NCBI RefSeq assembly: GCF_008709575.1
Contig: NZ_VYIK01000011.1
Coordinates: 1 to 63,884 of the forward strand
Direction: 5' to 3'
Origin: Mycobacterium sp.
GTDB lineage: Bacteria > Actinomycetota > Actinomycetes > Mycobacteriales > Mycobacteriaceae
Length of the DNA: 63,884 bases
The translations under genes were made by a program, and so were the position numbers. Positions 7,781-22,218 of this stretch are shown piece after piece. Each line of letters starts with the position of its first letter. Positions within the stretch are counted from its first letter, which is position 1. The notes beneath the pieces were generated by a model that worked only from the letters and a program-made list of their open reading frames with translations, had not been told where the DNA came from and did no database searches.

Positions 7781-8590
7781 GTGAGCATGGTCCTGCTAGA
7801 CCGTCCGCGGCCGTCGGTCGCCTTGATCACCCTCAACCGGCCGGAGCGGATGAATTCCATGGCCTTCGACGTCATGGTGCCGCTCAGAGAGGTGCTGCGC
7901 CAGGTCAGCTACGACAACTCGGTACGGGTGGTCGTGCTGACCGGGGCGGGCCGCGGATTCTCGTCGGGCGCCGACCAGAAATCGGCGGGCCGGGTGCCGC
8001 ACGTCGAGGGACTGACTCGGCCGACCTACGCGCTGCGCTCGATGGAGATTCTCGATGACGTCATCCTCGGGCTGCGGCGGTTGCATCAACCGGTGATCGC
8101 CGCGGTCAACGGCGCCGCGATCGGCGGAGGACTTTGCCTGGCATTGGCCGCCGACATCCGGGTGGCGTCGACCGAGGCGTATTTCCGGGCCGCCGGCATC
8201 AACAACGGCCTGACCGCCAGCGAATTGGGATTGAGCTATTTGCTGCCCCGGGCTATCGGGACCTCTCGGGCGTTTGAGCTCATGCTCACCGGACGCGACG
8301 TCGACGCCGAGGAGGCCGAACGGATCGGGCTGGTGTCGCGCCGGGTGCCCGGTGCCCAGCTACTGGAGACGTGTTACGAGATGGCCGAGCGCATCGCCGC
8401 GTTCTCCCGGCCGGGAATCGAGTTGACCAAACGCACACTGTGGAGTGGGCTGGAGGCCGCTAGCCTGGAAGGGCATATGCAGGCTGAGGGCTTAGGACAG
8501 CTGTTTGTTCGGCTGCTCACCGGCAATTTCGAAGAGGCGGTCGCCGCGCGTGCCGAAAAGCGGCCACCGGTGTTCACCGATGACACGTAA
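7781..8590 (+). CDS. echA12: Enoyl-CoA hydratase/isomerase EchA12
   Basis: A 269-residue crotonase-fold protein that should hydrate or isomerise enoyl-CoA thioesters in fatty-acid breakdown. The two oxyanion-hole segments are visible as GAGRGFSSGADQK and NGAAIGGGLCLALAADIRVAS. The position usually holding the second catalytic glutamate reads INNGLTASELGLSYLLPRAIG. GTG at 7781 is the start used here; ATG at 7787 would lose two residues. It corresponds to Rv1472 and precedes the ABC-F gene as in M. tuberculosis. Substrate is not known. Confidence 0.9.
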   Translation: MSMVLLDRPRPSVALITLNRPERMNSMAFDVMVPLREVLRQVSYDNSVRVVVLTGAGRGFSSGADQKSAGRVPHVEGLTRPTYALRSMEILDDVILGLRRLHQPVIAAVNGAAIGGGLCLALAADIRVASTEAYFRAAGINNGLTASELGLSYLLPRAIGTSRAFELMLTGRDVDAEEAERIGLVSRRVPGAQLLETCYEMAERIAAFSRPGIELTKRTLWSGLEAASLEGHMQAEGLGQLFVRLLTGNFEEAVAARAEKRPPVFTDDT

Positions 8591-8640
8591 CCAGGCTCCG
8601 GCGCGCGTTACCCAGGTCGAATTCCGCAGGGAGAGTGACT

Positions 8641-10278
<1,638 letters not shown>

Positions 10279-10383
10279 CACCGGCTCTTCGGCCGGCACG
10301 ATTTCGTCGAATCTGATCCCGTTCCGACGACGACTTCTTACGCTGGGTGCGTTGGGGAATCAGAGTGAACCGGGGAAACGCCC

Positions 10384-10575
10384 ATGAGGAAGTCGACGAA
10401 GGCGCGCGAGGAATTGCTGCTCGAGCTGCGCAGGGCCTACGAACGAGGAGAAAGTATTCGTAAGCTGGTGGCTTCCACCGGCAGGTCGTACGGATCGATT
10501 CACAGTATGCTGCGCGAATCCGGCGCCGCGATGCGCGGCCGGGGCGGGCCCAACCACCGCACCCGGTCGAAGTAG
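10384..10575 (+). CDS. Small helix-turn-helix protein (Rv1473A-like)
   Basis: A 63-residue basic protein with a compact helix-turn-helix: YERGESIRKLVASTGRSYGSIHSMLRE resembles a Sin- or resolvase-type HTH (shown in pieces as YERGESIRKL, then TGRSYGSIHS). The C-terminus GRGGPNHRTRSK is basic and could contact nucleic acid. It lies 105 bp after the ABC-F gene in the same orientation, as Rv1473A does. A regulatory role is probable but its targets are unknown. Confidence 0.82.
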   Translation: MRKSTKAREELLLELRRAYERGESIRKLVASTGRSYGSIHSMLRESGAAMRGRGGPNHRTRSK

Positions 10576-10694
10576 CTGCCGATTCCGGCGAGTTTTAGCC
10601 GAATATCGTTGCGGCACTGCTAGCTCGGTCATACCGAGCCTTCGACCAGATTGAGCACGGCGTCCAGGAGCTGCGGGTCTGCACCGGCGGCCAG

Positions 10695-11183
10695 TCAGGC
10701 CACCAACCCGTCCAGAACCAGGTCCGGGTAGCACTGCAGCACCTGGGCGGGGACATCGCTGCGCACCCGGCCGGCTCGCGTTTGCCGGCGCAGCCGATCC
10801 GCCGTGGCCTCGGCCAGTTCTGCGCAGCGTTCTTGCCACCCCCGGCTGAATTCGGGATCGGTGCGCAGCTTGCGTGCGATGTCCAAACGTGTCGACAACC
10901 AACCGAATTGTTCGGGCGTCGCGAGCATGTTCCGCATCACCTGGATCAGACCCTCCCGGGATGCCGCCGCGGCCATCCGGGTGGCGTCTTCGCGGGCCAA
11001 CTCGAAAAACAGCGTCTCCTTGTCGCGGAAATGGTGAAAGATCGCGCCCCGAGACAGCCCGATGGCCTGTTCCAGCCGACGTACCGTGGTCTTGTCATAC
11101 CCGTACTCGGCCAAGCAGCGGCGGGCGCCGTCGAGGATCTGCCGGCGGCGGGCCGCCAGACGGCCCTGGCTGACCTTGGGCAC
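10695..11183 (-). CDS. acnR: TetR-family regulator AcnR, truncated by a premature stop
   Basis: A TetR-type repressor expected to control the adjacent aconitase. The N-terminal HTH is intact (ARRRQILDGARRCLAEYGYD, then TTVRRLEQAIGLSRGAIFHHF). The frame ends at 10695 with TGA after LVLDGLVA. Reading through in the same frame gives LAAGADPQLLDAVLNLVEGSV and then a TGA at 10629-10631, which matches the C-terminal helix of Rv1474c. A CGA arginine codon therefore appears to have become TGA, removing about 22 residues of the dimerisation region. The gene begins 10 bp after the acn stop, so the two form an operon. Confidence 0.88.
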   Translation of the reverse strand: MPKVSQGRLAARRRQILDGARRCLAEYGYDKTTVRRLEQAIGLSRGAIFHHFRDKETLFFELAREDATRMAAAASREGLIQVMRNMLATPEQFGWLSTRLDIARKLRTDPEFSRGWQERCAELAEATADRLRRQTRAGRVRSDVPAQVLQCYPDLVLDGLVA

Positions 11184-11193
11184 CTCTACTCCG

Positions 11194-14031
<2,838 letters not shown>

Positions 14032-14221
14032 ATCAACTCCCGGGATTTGGTTCACCCGTCGACGAGCGATCTCGACGGCGGGCGTCACTGTAGCAGTGCG
14101 GTTGTCCTGCATTCTTGAGGTATCCGAGACACCAGTCTCGTCGCGCCCGGCGATGCTGTCACCTGGCCAAGGCGCAGTCCGCGGGCCCGGCCCGCCCGCT
14201 GACGCGGTAGCGTCTTGCGGC

Positions 14222-14806
14222 GTGACCACCTGGAATGCGCCGCTGTACATTCCCGGCGAAATCTGCAGCACCGTCGGGGCCGACCCGTCCACCCCGCCCG
14301 ATCAGTGCCTGGCGATGGTCCGGGCACAGGTCGACGCCGATTCGGTCAGCGCGCCACCGGCTGTGGCGTCGCAGCTGCGTCAGGTGGTCAACCAGGCCCG
14401 CGAGCGCGGCATCGACCTCAAGATCGTGGTGCTCGACCGCAACCCGCCCAACGACCCGCCGCTGCGCGACGTCGCGACAGTGATAGGTTCCGATCATCCC
14501 GACGCGACCGTGCTGGTGCTCAGCCCCTCGTTCGTCGGTTCCTACAGCAGCCATTTCCCCCGGTCCACCCTAGAGATCGGCGAAGACAACGCCAAGACCG
14601 GCAACCCGGTGGTCTCGGCGCAGAATTTCCTACACCAGCTGAGCACGCCGCAGTTCCCCTGGACCGCGCTCACCATCGTGCTGCTGATCGGGGTCGTGAT
14701 AGCCGCAGTCGGCACCCGGATCTTGCAGCAGCGCGCCAAGCGCGCAGCAACGGCGGGTAAAACGGCGGGTAACGAGTCCGAAGCCTCGGTGCACCAGGCC
14801 GAATAG
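14222..14806 (+). CDS. Membrane-anchored conserved protein (Rv1476-like)
   Basis: A 194-residue protein with an N-terminal alpha/beta domain ([40 protein letters not shown]), one transmembrane helix near residues 150-172 ([19 protein letters not shown]) and a short basic tail. No catalytic motif is evident. It corresponds to Rv1476, which always precedes ripA-ripB, so a role in cell-wall hydrolase function or division is plausible. The start is GTG. The tail is longer than in M. tuberculosis and includes small duplications (AAT-AGKTAG region); the stop codon falls in a 10-bp tandem repeat. Confidence 0.85.
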   Translation: MTTWNAPLYIPGEICSTVGADPSTPPDQCLAMVRAQVDADSVSAPPAVASQLRQVVNQARERGIDLKIVVLDRNPPNDPPLRDVATVIGSDHPDATVLVLSPSFVGSYSSHFPRSTLEIGEDNAKTGNPVVSAQNFLHQLSTPQFPWTALTIVLLIGVVIAAVGTRILQQRAKRAATAGKTAGNESEASVHQAE

Positions 14807-14828
14807 GCCCGAATAGGCCCGATTAGGC
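14801..14828. repeat. Short 10-bp tandem repeat at the Rv1476-like stop codon
   Basis: GAATAGGCCC occurs twice (14801-14810 and 14811-14820), followed by a partial copy GATTAGGC. The TAG stop of the preceding gene is in the first unit, and the copies carry further TAG triplets. It resembles the 11-bp array at the MBL stop codon in being centred on a gene end. Confidence 0.85.
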
Positions 14829-14891
14829 GGGGCGGCGCGTCAGCTAGCGCGGCCGTTGTGCGCTTTTCAGCGCTGCTGGCAAATGCGCCAA

Positions 14892-14940
14892 GTCACTGTT
14901 GAGTCACAATTCCTGCAATTACAGGCCTGTAGTTTGTGAC
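14892..14940 (+). promoter_or_regulatory. ripA upstream control region: MtrA-like box and palindrome
   Basis: GTCAC-TGTTGA-GTCACA (14892-14908) is a direct repeat of the GTCAC(A) type bound by the response regulator MtrA. A perfect 12-bp palindrome, TACAGGCCTGTA, follows at 14920-14931, and an inverted TTTGTGAC at 14933-14940. ripA is a known MtrA target in M. tuberculosis, so control of this copy by MtrAB is likely. The stretch to 15053 is AT-richer and holds no gene. Confidence 0.55.
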
Positions 14941-15053
14941 TAAAGTTTCAGTAGAGTCGGATGTGGCTTACGGTGCTATTGATGCATATGTTTTAGAGCA
15001 CGCCCTGGTGACAACTGGGGCCGATGCCGTCCGCGTTGAGCCAGAGGAGACCA

Positions 15054-16511
15054 ATGAGACGCACCCGCCGCGGCTCACTTTCCCGGTTGGCGGCTGGTCT
15101 TGCGCTCGCCGCCAGGCCGGCCCGCCCGCTGGGGCCGGCTGCGATGGCGGTGGTCCTGCTGCTGGGCACGCCGGGACTGGCCGGTGCCGATCCCGCTGGC
15201 GGCACCGAGGAAATGGCCGGGTTGATCGCCGACGTGGCCCGGGCCGATCAACGGCTGCACGACCTCGGCGCCGAGATCGAGACCGAACAGGAAAGCGTCA
15301 ACAAGGCCCTCGTCGACGTCGAGACCGCCCGCGACAACGTCGTGGCCGCCCAACACGAGGTCGAGGCCAGCCAACAGGCGGTCAGGCAAGCCAACGCCGC
15401 GATCGCCGCCGCCCAGCAGCGGTTCAACACCTTTGCGGCGGCCACTTACGTCAACGGTCCGTCGGAGGGCTACCTGATCGCGCGCGGTCCCGACGACATC
15501 ATCGCGACCGCGACCGCGGGCCGGGCACTGGCCGTGAGTGCCCAGCGGGTACTGGACAACCTGCTGCGGGCCCGAACCGAGCAGGTGAACAGAGAGTCTG
15601 CGGCACGGCTGGCCAAGCAGCGCGCCGACAAGGCCGCCGCCGATGCGCAGTCCAGCCAGGACGCGGCGGTGGCCGCCCTCACCAACGCTGAGCACAAGTT
15701 CGCCGAACAACAGCAGGAAGTCAGCCGGTTGGCCGCCCAGCGCGACGCGGCCCGGGCCAGACTCGACGCCGCCCGCGCGTGGTCGACGCGGACGGGCGGG
15801 CACTCCGCCGGCCCGCGGGCGGCGTCGCCGCCGGGTGACCGGTGGGATCCCGCCGCGGCGGGGACGACCTCGCCCAAGCCGGACCCCAAGGGGTGGGACG
15901 GCGAGTGGGATCCCACCTTGCCGATGGTGCCCAGCGCCAACGTGCCCGGGGACCCGATCGCGATCATCAACACCGTCCTGGGGATCTCAGCGACCTCATC
16001 GCAGGTCACTGCCGCCATGGGGCACAAGTTCCTCCAGTCGGTAGGGCTCATCAAGCCCGATACCCCGGACCCCGGCATCACCAATGGCCGCATCCCGCGG
16101 GTGTATGGCCGCCAGGCCTCCGAATACGTGATCCGCCGCGGGCTGTCGCAGGTAGGGGTGCCCTACTCCTGGGGCGGGGGTAACGCCGCCGGCCCGAGCA
16201 AAGGCATCGGCTCCGGTTCGGGAACGGTCGGTTTCGACTGCTCAGGCCTGATTCTGTACTCGTTCGCCGGGGTGGGCATCAAGCTGCCGCACTACTCGGG
16301 TTCGCAATACAACCTCGGCCGCAAGATCCCGTCGGCGCAGATGCGCCGCGGGGACGTGATCTTCTACGGCCCGGGCGGCAGCCAGCACGTCACGCTCTAC
16401 CTCGGCAACGGTCAGATGCTCGAAGCCCCCGACGTCGGCCAGCGGGTGAAAGTGTCGCCGGTTCGTACCAGCGGCATGACCCCCTACGTAGTCCGCTACA
16501 TCGAATACTGA
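15054..16511 (+). CDS. ripA: Peptidoglycan endopeptidase RipA (NlpC/P60)
   Basis: A secreted D,L-endopeptidase that cleaves peptide stems of peptidoglycan at the septum for daughter-cell separation. It has a signal peptide to about residue 45, with hydrophobic LGPAAMAVVLLLGTPGLAGA and an ADP-like cleavage site. A long alpha-helical coiled coil (about 50-240) keeps the zymogen autoinhibited. A linker with WDPTLPMVPS follows, then the NlpC/P60 domain. The catalytic Cys is near residue 396 (GFDCSGL), the His is in GGSQHVTLYLG, and the acidic partner is in MLEAPDVG. ATG at 15054 has AGAGGAG a few bases upstream. ripB follows 14 bp later. Confidence 0.96.
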   Translation: MRRTRRGSLSRLAAGLALAARPARPLGPAAMAVVLLLGTPGLAGADPAGGTEEMAGLIADVARADQRLHDLGAEIETEQESVNKALVDVETARDNVVAAQHEVEASQQAVRQANAAIAAAQQRFNTFAAATYVNGPSEGYLIARGPDDIIATATAGRALAVSAQRVLDNLLRARTEQVNRESAARLAKQRADKAAADAQSSQDAAVAALTNAEHKFAEQQQEVSRLAAQRDAARARLDAARAWSTRTGGHSAGPRAASPPGDRWDPAAAGTTSPKPDPKGWDGEWDPTLPMVPSANVPGDPIAIINTVLGISATSSQVTAAMGHKFLQSVGLIKPDTPDPGITNGRIPRVYGRQASEYVIRRGLSQVGVPYSWGGGNAAGPSKGIGSGSGTVGFDCSGLILYSFAGVGIKLPHYSGSQYNLGRKIPSAQMRRGDVIFYGPGGSQHVTLYLGNGQMLEAPDVGQRVKVSPVRTSGMTPYVVRYIEY

Positions 16512-16525
16512 CCGGGAAAGGATCC

Positions 16526-17233
16526 ATGCGCCACCAGCGTTATCGCTTCTTCCGAGTCGCCTGGCCGTTACTGGTGGTGACCGGATGGCTGATCGGGCCG
16601 GCCCCGGCGGCCACCGCCGACGGCGGCGAGTGGGACCCGACACTGCCCGCCGTGGTCAGCGCGGGGGCTCCGGGCGACCCGGTCGCCATCGCCAACGCAT
16701 CGCTGCAGGCCACCGCTCAGGCCACCCAAACCACGCTGGAGCTGGGCAAGAAATTCCTCGGCGGGTTGGGCCTCAACATCGGCGGCAACGACACCACCAC
16801 GACGCCGAACCGGATCCCGCGGGTGTATGGCCGCCAGGCGGTCGAGTACGTGATCCGCCGCGGCATGTCGCAGATCGGGGTCCCCTATTCCTGGGGCGGC
16901 GGGACGCCCAACGGCCCAAGCCGCGGCGTGGGTTCGGGTGCGGACACCGTCGGCTACGACTGCTCGGGCTTCACCCGGTACGCCTTTGCGGGGGTCGGCG
17001 TGCTGATCCCGAAGTATTCCGGCGACCAGTACAACACCGGGCGGCACGTGCTGCCCGCGCAGGCCAAGCGCGGTGACCTGATCTTTTACGGCCCCGGGGG
17101 CAGCCAGCATGTGGCGATCTATCTCGGAAACGGCCAAATGCTCGAGGCGTCGGGCAGTGCGGGCAAGGTGACCGTCAGCCCGGTCCGAACTGCCGGGATG
17201 TCGCCATATCTGGCCCGGATCATCGAGTACTGA
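16526..17233 (+). CDS. ripB: Peptidoglycan endopeptidase RipB (NlpC/P60)
   Basis: A 235-residue secreted paralogue of RipA lacking the coiled-coil inhibitory domain. It has a signal peptide (WPLLVVTGWLIGPAPAATA), a short WDPTLPAVVSAGAPGDP segment shared with RipA, and a complete catalytic domain: Cys in GYDCSGF, His in GGSQHVAIYLG. It should cut the same D-Glu to meso-DAP stem bond without needing processing. The catalytic domains of the two proteins are similar enough at DNA level to suggest tandem duplication. Confidence 0.95.
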   Translation: MRHQRYRFFRVAWPLLVVTGWLIGPAPAATADGGEWDPTLPAVVSAGAPGDPVAIANASLQATAQATQTTLELGKKFLGGLGLNIGGNDTTTTPNRIPRVYGRQAVEYVIRRGMSQIGVPYSWGGGTPNGPSRGVGSGADTVGYDCSGFTRYAFAGVGVLIPKYSGDQYNTGRHVLPAQAKRGDLIFYGPGGSQHVAIYLGNGQMLEASGSAGKVTVSPVRTAGMSPYLARIIEY

Positions 17234-17353
17234 CCTCCCGGGGCGCCCATTCGACGGAAGCGGAGCGGCCTGGAATAGTTGAACAAGGGCACGCCGCTGC
17301 CCCGCGACGTTCGTCGTGCGAGCAGTCGTGTCTGAGGACTGGAGGTTGTGTCG

Positions 17354-18475
17354 ATGACATCAGCAGGTGGCGTCAGCGGGTACCCGGGTACCGGCGAACC
17401 GCGCCCGATGCCGGCGCACGCGGCGCCGTCGGGCAGTGGTAACGGGCTGGCTGCCGAGGTGCACACCTTGGAGCGGGCGATCTTCGAGGTCAAACGGATC
17501 ATCGTCGGTCAGGACCAACTCGTTGAGCGCATGCTTGTCGGTCTGCTGTCCAAGGGCCACGTGCTGCTCGAAGGTGTGCCCGGAGTCGCCAAGACCCTGG
17601 CAGTGGAGACCTTCGCGCGGGTGGTCGGCGGGACGTTCGCCCGGATCCAGTTCACTCCCGACCTGGTGCCCACCGACATCATCGGCACCCGCATCTATCG
17701 GCAGGGCAAGGAAGAGTTCGACACCGAGCTCGGCCCGGTGGTGGTCAACTTCCTGCTGGCCGACGAGATCAACCGCGCCCCGGCCAAAGTGCAGTCGGCG
17801 CTGCTGGAGGTCATGCAGGAACGGCACGTGTCGATCGGCGGCAAGACGTTCCCGTTGCCCAGTCCGTTCCTGGTGATGGCGACGCAGAACCCGATCGAAC
17901 ACGAGGGCGTATACCCGCTGCCCGAGGCACAGCGGGACCGCTTCCTGTTCAAGATCAACGTCGGCTACCCCTCCCCGGAGGAGGAGCGGGAGATCATCTA
18001 CCGGATGGGGGTCAAACCACCGGAGCCCAAGCAGATCCTGAGCACCGGCGATCTGCTGCGCCTGCAGGAGATCGCCGCCAACAACTTCGTCCATCACGCA
18101 CTGGTCGACTACGTGGTCCGCGTCGTCACCGCCACGCGCACTCCCGAGCAGCTGGGCATGAACGACGTCAGGAGTTGGATCTCGTTCGGGGCATCACCGC
18201 GTGCCTCGCTGGGCATCATCGCCGCGGCCCGCTCGCTGGCGCTGGTACGCGGCCGTGACTACGTGATCCCGCAGGACGTCGTCGAGGTCATTCCCGACGT
18301 GCTGCGACACCGGTTGGTGTTGACCTACGACGCGCTCGCCGACGAAATCTCGCCGGAGATCGTCATCAACCGGGTCCTGCAGACCGTCGCACTGCCGCAA
18401 GTCAACGCTGTGCCCACCCAAGGGCATTCAGTGCCCCCGGTGATGCAGGCCGCGACGGCGGCCAGCGGTCGGTGA
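17354..18475 (+). CDS. moxR1: MoxR-family AAA+ ATPase MoxR1
   Basis: A 373-residue cytosolic AAA+ chaperone. It has Walker A (GVPGVAKT), Walker B (LLADEINRAP), sensor 1 (VMATQNPIEHEG) and the C-terminal lid, and is nearly identical to Rv1479 after the first 35 residues. MoxR proteins remodel partners encoded with them, usually VWA proteins. ATG at 17354 has GGAGG 8 bases upstream; GTG at 17348 is too close to that site. It is the first gene of a set with the DUF58 and VWA genes, with a 1-4 bp overlap to the DUF58 start. Confidence 0.94.
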   Translation: MTSAGGVSGYPGTGEPRPMPAHAAPSGSGNGLAAEVHTLERAIFEVKRIIVGQDQLVERMLVGLLSKGHVLLEGVPGVAKTLAVETFARVVGGTFARIQFTPDLVPTDIIGTRIYRQGKEEFDTELGPVVVNFLLADEINRAPAKVQSALLEVMQERHVSIGGKTFPLPSPFLVMATQNPIEHEGVYPLPEAQRDRFLFKINVGYPSPEEEREIIYRMGVKPPEPKQILSTGDLLRLQEIAANNFVHHALVDYVVRVVTATRTPEQLGMNDVRSWISFGASPRASLGIIAAARSLALVRGRDYVIPQDVVEVIPDVLRHRLVLTYDALADEISPEIVINRVLQTVALPQVNAVPTQGHSVPPVMQAATAASGR

Positions 18476-19437
18476 CCCAGACCAACGGCGCCGGGGCCAA
18501 GCCCGCGGCTCTTCATCCGCCGTCGATGCAGCGTGGGCAGATCGAAGACCCGAAGCTGTCGGCGGCGCTGCGCACCCTGGAGTTGACCGTCAAGCGCAAG
18601 CTCGACGGCGTGCTGCACGGTGATTACCAGGGTTTGATCCCCGGGCCGGGTTCCGAGCCGGGGGAGTCGCGGCTCTATCAGCCCGGTGACGACGTGCGGC
18701 GGATGGACTGGGCGGTCACCGCGCGCACCACGCACCCGCATGTCCGGCAGATGATCGCCGACCGGGAACTGGAGACATGGATGGTGATCGACATGTCGGC
18801 CAGCCTGGATTTCGGCACCGCGGTCTGCGAGAAACGCGACCTGGCGGTGGCCGCCGCCGCGGCCATCACCTTCCTCAACAGCGGGGGCGGCAACCGGCTT
18901 GGCGCGCTGATCGCCACCGGGGCCCAGATGACCCGGGTGCCCGCCCGCTCCGGACGCCTGCATGAGCAAAAGCTGTTGCGCACCATCGCCACCACGCCGA
19001 AGGCGCCGGTCGGCGTGCGCGGCGACCTGGCGGTGGCCATCGACGCGTTGCGCCGCCCGCAACGCCGCCGCGGGATGGCCGTGATCATCAGCGACTTCCT
19101 CGGCCCGATCAACTGGGTGCGTCCGCTGCGCGCGATCGCGGCTCGCCACGAAGTGCTGGGCATCGAGGTGCTCGATCCTCGCGATGTCGAGTTGCCCGAC
19201 GTCGGCGACGTCATTCTGCAAGATCCCGAGTCGGGGGTGACCCGCGAGTTCACCATCGATTCGCGGCTGCGTGACGACTTCGCCAAGGCCGCGGCCGCAC
19301 ATCGCGCCGAGGTGGCGCGCACCATCCGCGGATGCGGCGCGCCGCTGCTGTCCCTGCGCACCGATCGCGACTGGATCGCCGACATCGTCCGTTTCGTCGA
19401 GTCGCGCCGACGGGGCGCATTGGCGGGCAGCCAGTGA
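18472..19437 (+). CDS. DUF58 protein (Rv1480-like), MoxR partner
   Basis: A 321-residue DUF58 protein with the family core [19 protein letters not shown] followed by a VWA-like fold ([12 protein letters not shown]). No membrane segment is obvious. It is encoded by a GTG that overlaps the moxR1 stop (GTGA), implying translational coupling. In other bacteria MoxR-DUF58-VWA sets assemble or protect enzymes and envelope complexes; the M. tuberculosis Rv1480 partner set has been tied to stress resistance. The exact client is unknown. Confidence 0.92.
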   Translation: MTQTNGAGAKPAALHPPSMQRGQIEDPKLSAALRTLELTVKRKLDGVLHGDYQGLIPGPGSEPGESRLYQPGDDVRRMDWAVTARTTHPHVRQMIADRELETWMVIDMSASLDFGTAVCEKRDLAVAAAAAITFLNSGGGNRLGALIATGAQMTRVPARSGRLHEQKLLRTIATTPKAPVGVRGDLAVAIDALRRPQRRRGMAVIISDFLGPINWVRPLRAIAARHEVLGIEVLDPRDVELPDVGDVILQDPESGVTREFTIDSRLRDDFAKAAAAHRAEVARTIRGCGAPLLSLRTDRDWIADIVRFVESRRRGALAGSQ

Positions 19438-19477
19438 GCGGCGTTGCGGCGGCTTTCCACCCCACCACAGGTCCGTT

Positions 19478-20485
19478 ATGACGGTGCCGGTGCTCGGGCC
19501 GATGACCCTGACCGGGTTCGCGCATCCGTGGTTTTTTCTGTTCCTGTTGGTGGTTCTCGGACTGGCCGCGCTCTACATCATCGCGCAGGTGGCCCGGCAG
19601 CGCCGGATGCTGCGATTCGCCAACATGGAACTGTTGGACAGCGTCGCGCCCAAGCGGCCCACCCGCTGGCGGCACCTGCCGGCGATCCTGCTGGTCGCGT
19701 CCATGGTGCTGTTGACCCTCGCGATGGCCGGCCCGACTCGCGATGTGCGGATTCCGCGCAACCGCGCGGTGGTGATGCTGGTGATCGACGTGTCGCAGTC
19801 GATGCGGGCCACCGACGTCCAACCCAACCGGATGGTCGCCGCCGAAGAGGCCGCCAAGGATTTCGCCAACGAGCTGACCCCGGGGATCAACCTGGGACTG
19901 ATCACCTACGCCGGCACCGCAACGGTTCTGGTGCAACCGACCACCAACCGGGCGGCGACCATCGCCGCCCTCTCCAGGCTGCAGTTCGCCGACCGCACCG
20001 CCACCGGTGAGGCGATCTTCACGGCGCTGCAGGCTATCGCCACCGTCGGCGCGGTGATCGGCGGTGGCGACACTCCGCCGCCGGCTCGCATCGTGCTATT
20101 TTCCGACGGCAAGGAGACCGTGCCGACCAACCCCGACAATCCCAAGGGAGCGTTCACCGCGGCGCGGACCGCCAAGGACCAGGGTGTGCCGATCTCGACG
20201 ATTTCGTTCGGCACGCCCTACGGTTTCGTGGACATCAACGGTCAGCGCCAGCCGGTGCCCGTCGACAACACCACGATGAAAAAGGTCGCCGAGCTGTCCG
20301 GCGGCAACAACTACACCGCGTCCAATCTGGCGCAGCTCAAGGAGGTGTATGCCAATCTGCAGCAGCAAATCGGCTACGAAACCATTCGCGGTGACGCCAG
20401 CGTCGGCTGGCTGCGGCTGGGTTCGCTGGTGCTGGCGCTGGCCGCACTGGCCGCATTGCTGATCAACCGCCGACTGCCGACCTGA
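19478..20485 (+). CDS. VWA-domain membrane protein (Rv1481-like)
   Basis: A 335-residue BatA-type protein. It has two N-terminal transmembrane helices (about 10-35 and 55-80), a von Willebrand A domain with MIDAS motif [10 protein letters not shown] and matching T and D elements ([19 protein letters not shown]), and a C-terminal anchor ([15 protein letters not shown]). The domain should face the cell-wall side and bind a divalent cation and a protein ligand. It completes the moxR1 operon. The H37Rv gene Rv1482c, between this gene and fabG1, is absent; only 116 bp separate the two. Confidence 0.93.
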   Translation: MTVPVLGPMTLTGFAHPWFFLFLLVVLGLAALYIIAQVARQRRMLRFANMELLDSVAPKRPTRWRHLPAILLVASMVLLTLAMAGPTRDVRIPRNRAVVMLVIDVSQSMRATDVQPNRMVAAEEAAKDFANELTPGINLGLITYAGTATVLVQPTTNRAATIAALSRLQFADRTATGEAIFTALQAIATVGAVIGGGDTPPPARIVLFSDGKETVPTNPDNPKGAFTAARTAKDQGVPISTISFGTPYGFVDINGQRQPVPVDNTTMKKVAELSGGNNYTASNLAQLKEVYANLQQQIGYETIRGDASVGWLRLGSLVLALAALAALLINRRLPT

Positions 20486-20592
20486 AGTCGGCGCTTTCGT
20501 CGAGCGTTACGCGCAGGTGACGCCGGCCACGACACCGTGGCCCGCGCCGGCGCGGCCCGGGTGCTGTCGGCGTTGTGCTGCTGATTCGCTAA

Positions 20593-21366
<774 letters not shown>

Positions 21367-21394
21367 GACGGCGCAACCCCACGTGAGGACGGTT

Positions 21395-22204
21395 ATGGCA
21401 GGACTTCTCGAAGGCAAAAGGATTCTGGTCACCGGGATCATCACCGACGCGTCGATCGCGTTCCACATCGCCCGGGTGGCCCAGGAACAGGGCGCCCGAC
21501 TGGTGTGCACCGGTTTCGACCGGCTACGCCTGATCGAGCGCATCCTCGACCGGCTTCCGCAGAAGCCTCCGTTGCTGGAACTCGACGTGCAAAACGAGAA
21601 ACACCTGGCGACTCTGTCCGATCGGGTGATCGAGGTGATCGGTGAAGGCAATCAGCTTGACGGCGTGGTGCATTCGATCGGTTTCATGCCGCCCAGCGGA
21701 ATGGGCATCAACCCGTTCTTCGATGCGCCTTATGAGGATGTCGCCAAAGGCATTCATATCTCTGCGTATTCGTACGCCTCGCTGGCCAAAGCACTGTTGC
21801 CGATCATGAGCCCGGGCAGCGCCATTGTCGGCATGGACTTCGACCCGAGCCGGGCGATGCCGGCCTACAACTGGATGACGGTGGCCAAGAGTGCGCTGGA
21901 GTCGGTGAACCGGTTTGTCGCGCGTGAGGCCGGGAAATACAAAGTGCGATCGAATTTGGTTGCAGCCGGGCCGATCCGCACCTTGGCGATGAGTGCTATC
22001 GTCGGCGGTGCGCTCGGCGAGGAGGCCAGCGGCCAGATGCAGCTGCTCGAGCAGGGCTGGGACCAGCGGGCGCCGATCGGCTGGAACATGAAGGATGCCA
22101 CTCCGGTCGCCAAGACGGTGTGCGCGGTGCTGTCCGAATGGCTGCCCGCCACCACGGGGGACATCATCTACGCCGACGGCGGTGCGCACACTCAGTTGCT
22201 CTAG
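21395..22204 (+). CDS. inhA: NADH-dependent enoyl-ACP reductase InhA
   Basis: Reduces trans-2-enoyl-ACP in the FAS-II mycolate pathway; target of activated isoniazid. The length of 269 residues equals the M. tuberculosis enzyme. Key residues are in register: I16, I21 and S94 (isoniazid-adduct site, VVHSIGFMP), F149, Y158 and K165 ([12 protein letters not shown]). None of the classic resistance substitutions I16T, I21V or S94A is present. ATG at 21395. It is followed 14 bp later by hemH, as in M. tuberculosis. Confidence 0.97.
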   Translation: MAGLLEGKRILVTGIITDASIAFHIARVAQEQGARLVCTGFDRLRLIERILDRLPQKPPLLELDVQNEKHLATLSDRVIEVIGEGNQLDGVVHSIGFMPPSGMGINPFFDAPYEDVAKGIHISAYSYASLAKALLPIMSPGSAIVGMDFDPSRAMPAYNWMTVAKSALESVNRFVAREAGKYKVRSNLVAAGPIRTLAMSAIVGGALGEEASGQMQLLEQGWDQRAPIGWNMKDATPVAKTVCAVLSEWLPATTGDIIYADGGAHTQLL

Positions 22205-22218
22205 GGGGTGCGGTACCC

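Noticed and set aside
14807..15053. c-di-AMP (ydaO) riboswitch upstream of ripA
   Set aside because: Such elements precede some actinobacterial wall hydrolase genes, but none of the conserved ydaO blocks could be found by eye in this 247-bp leader.
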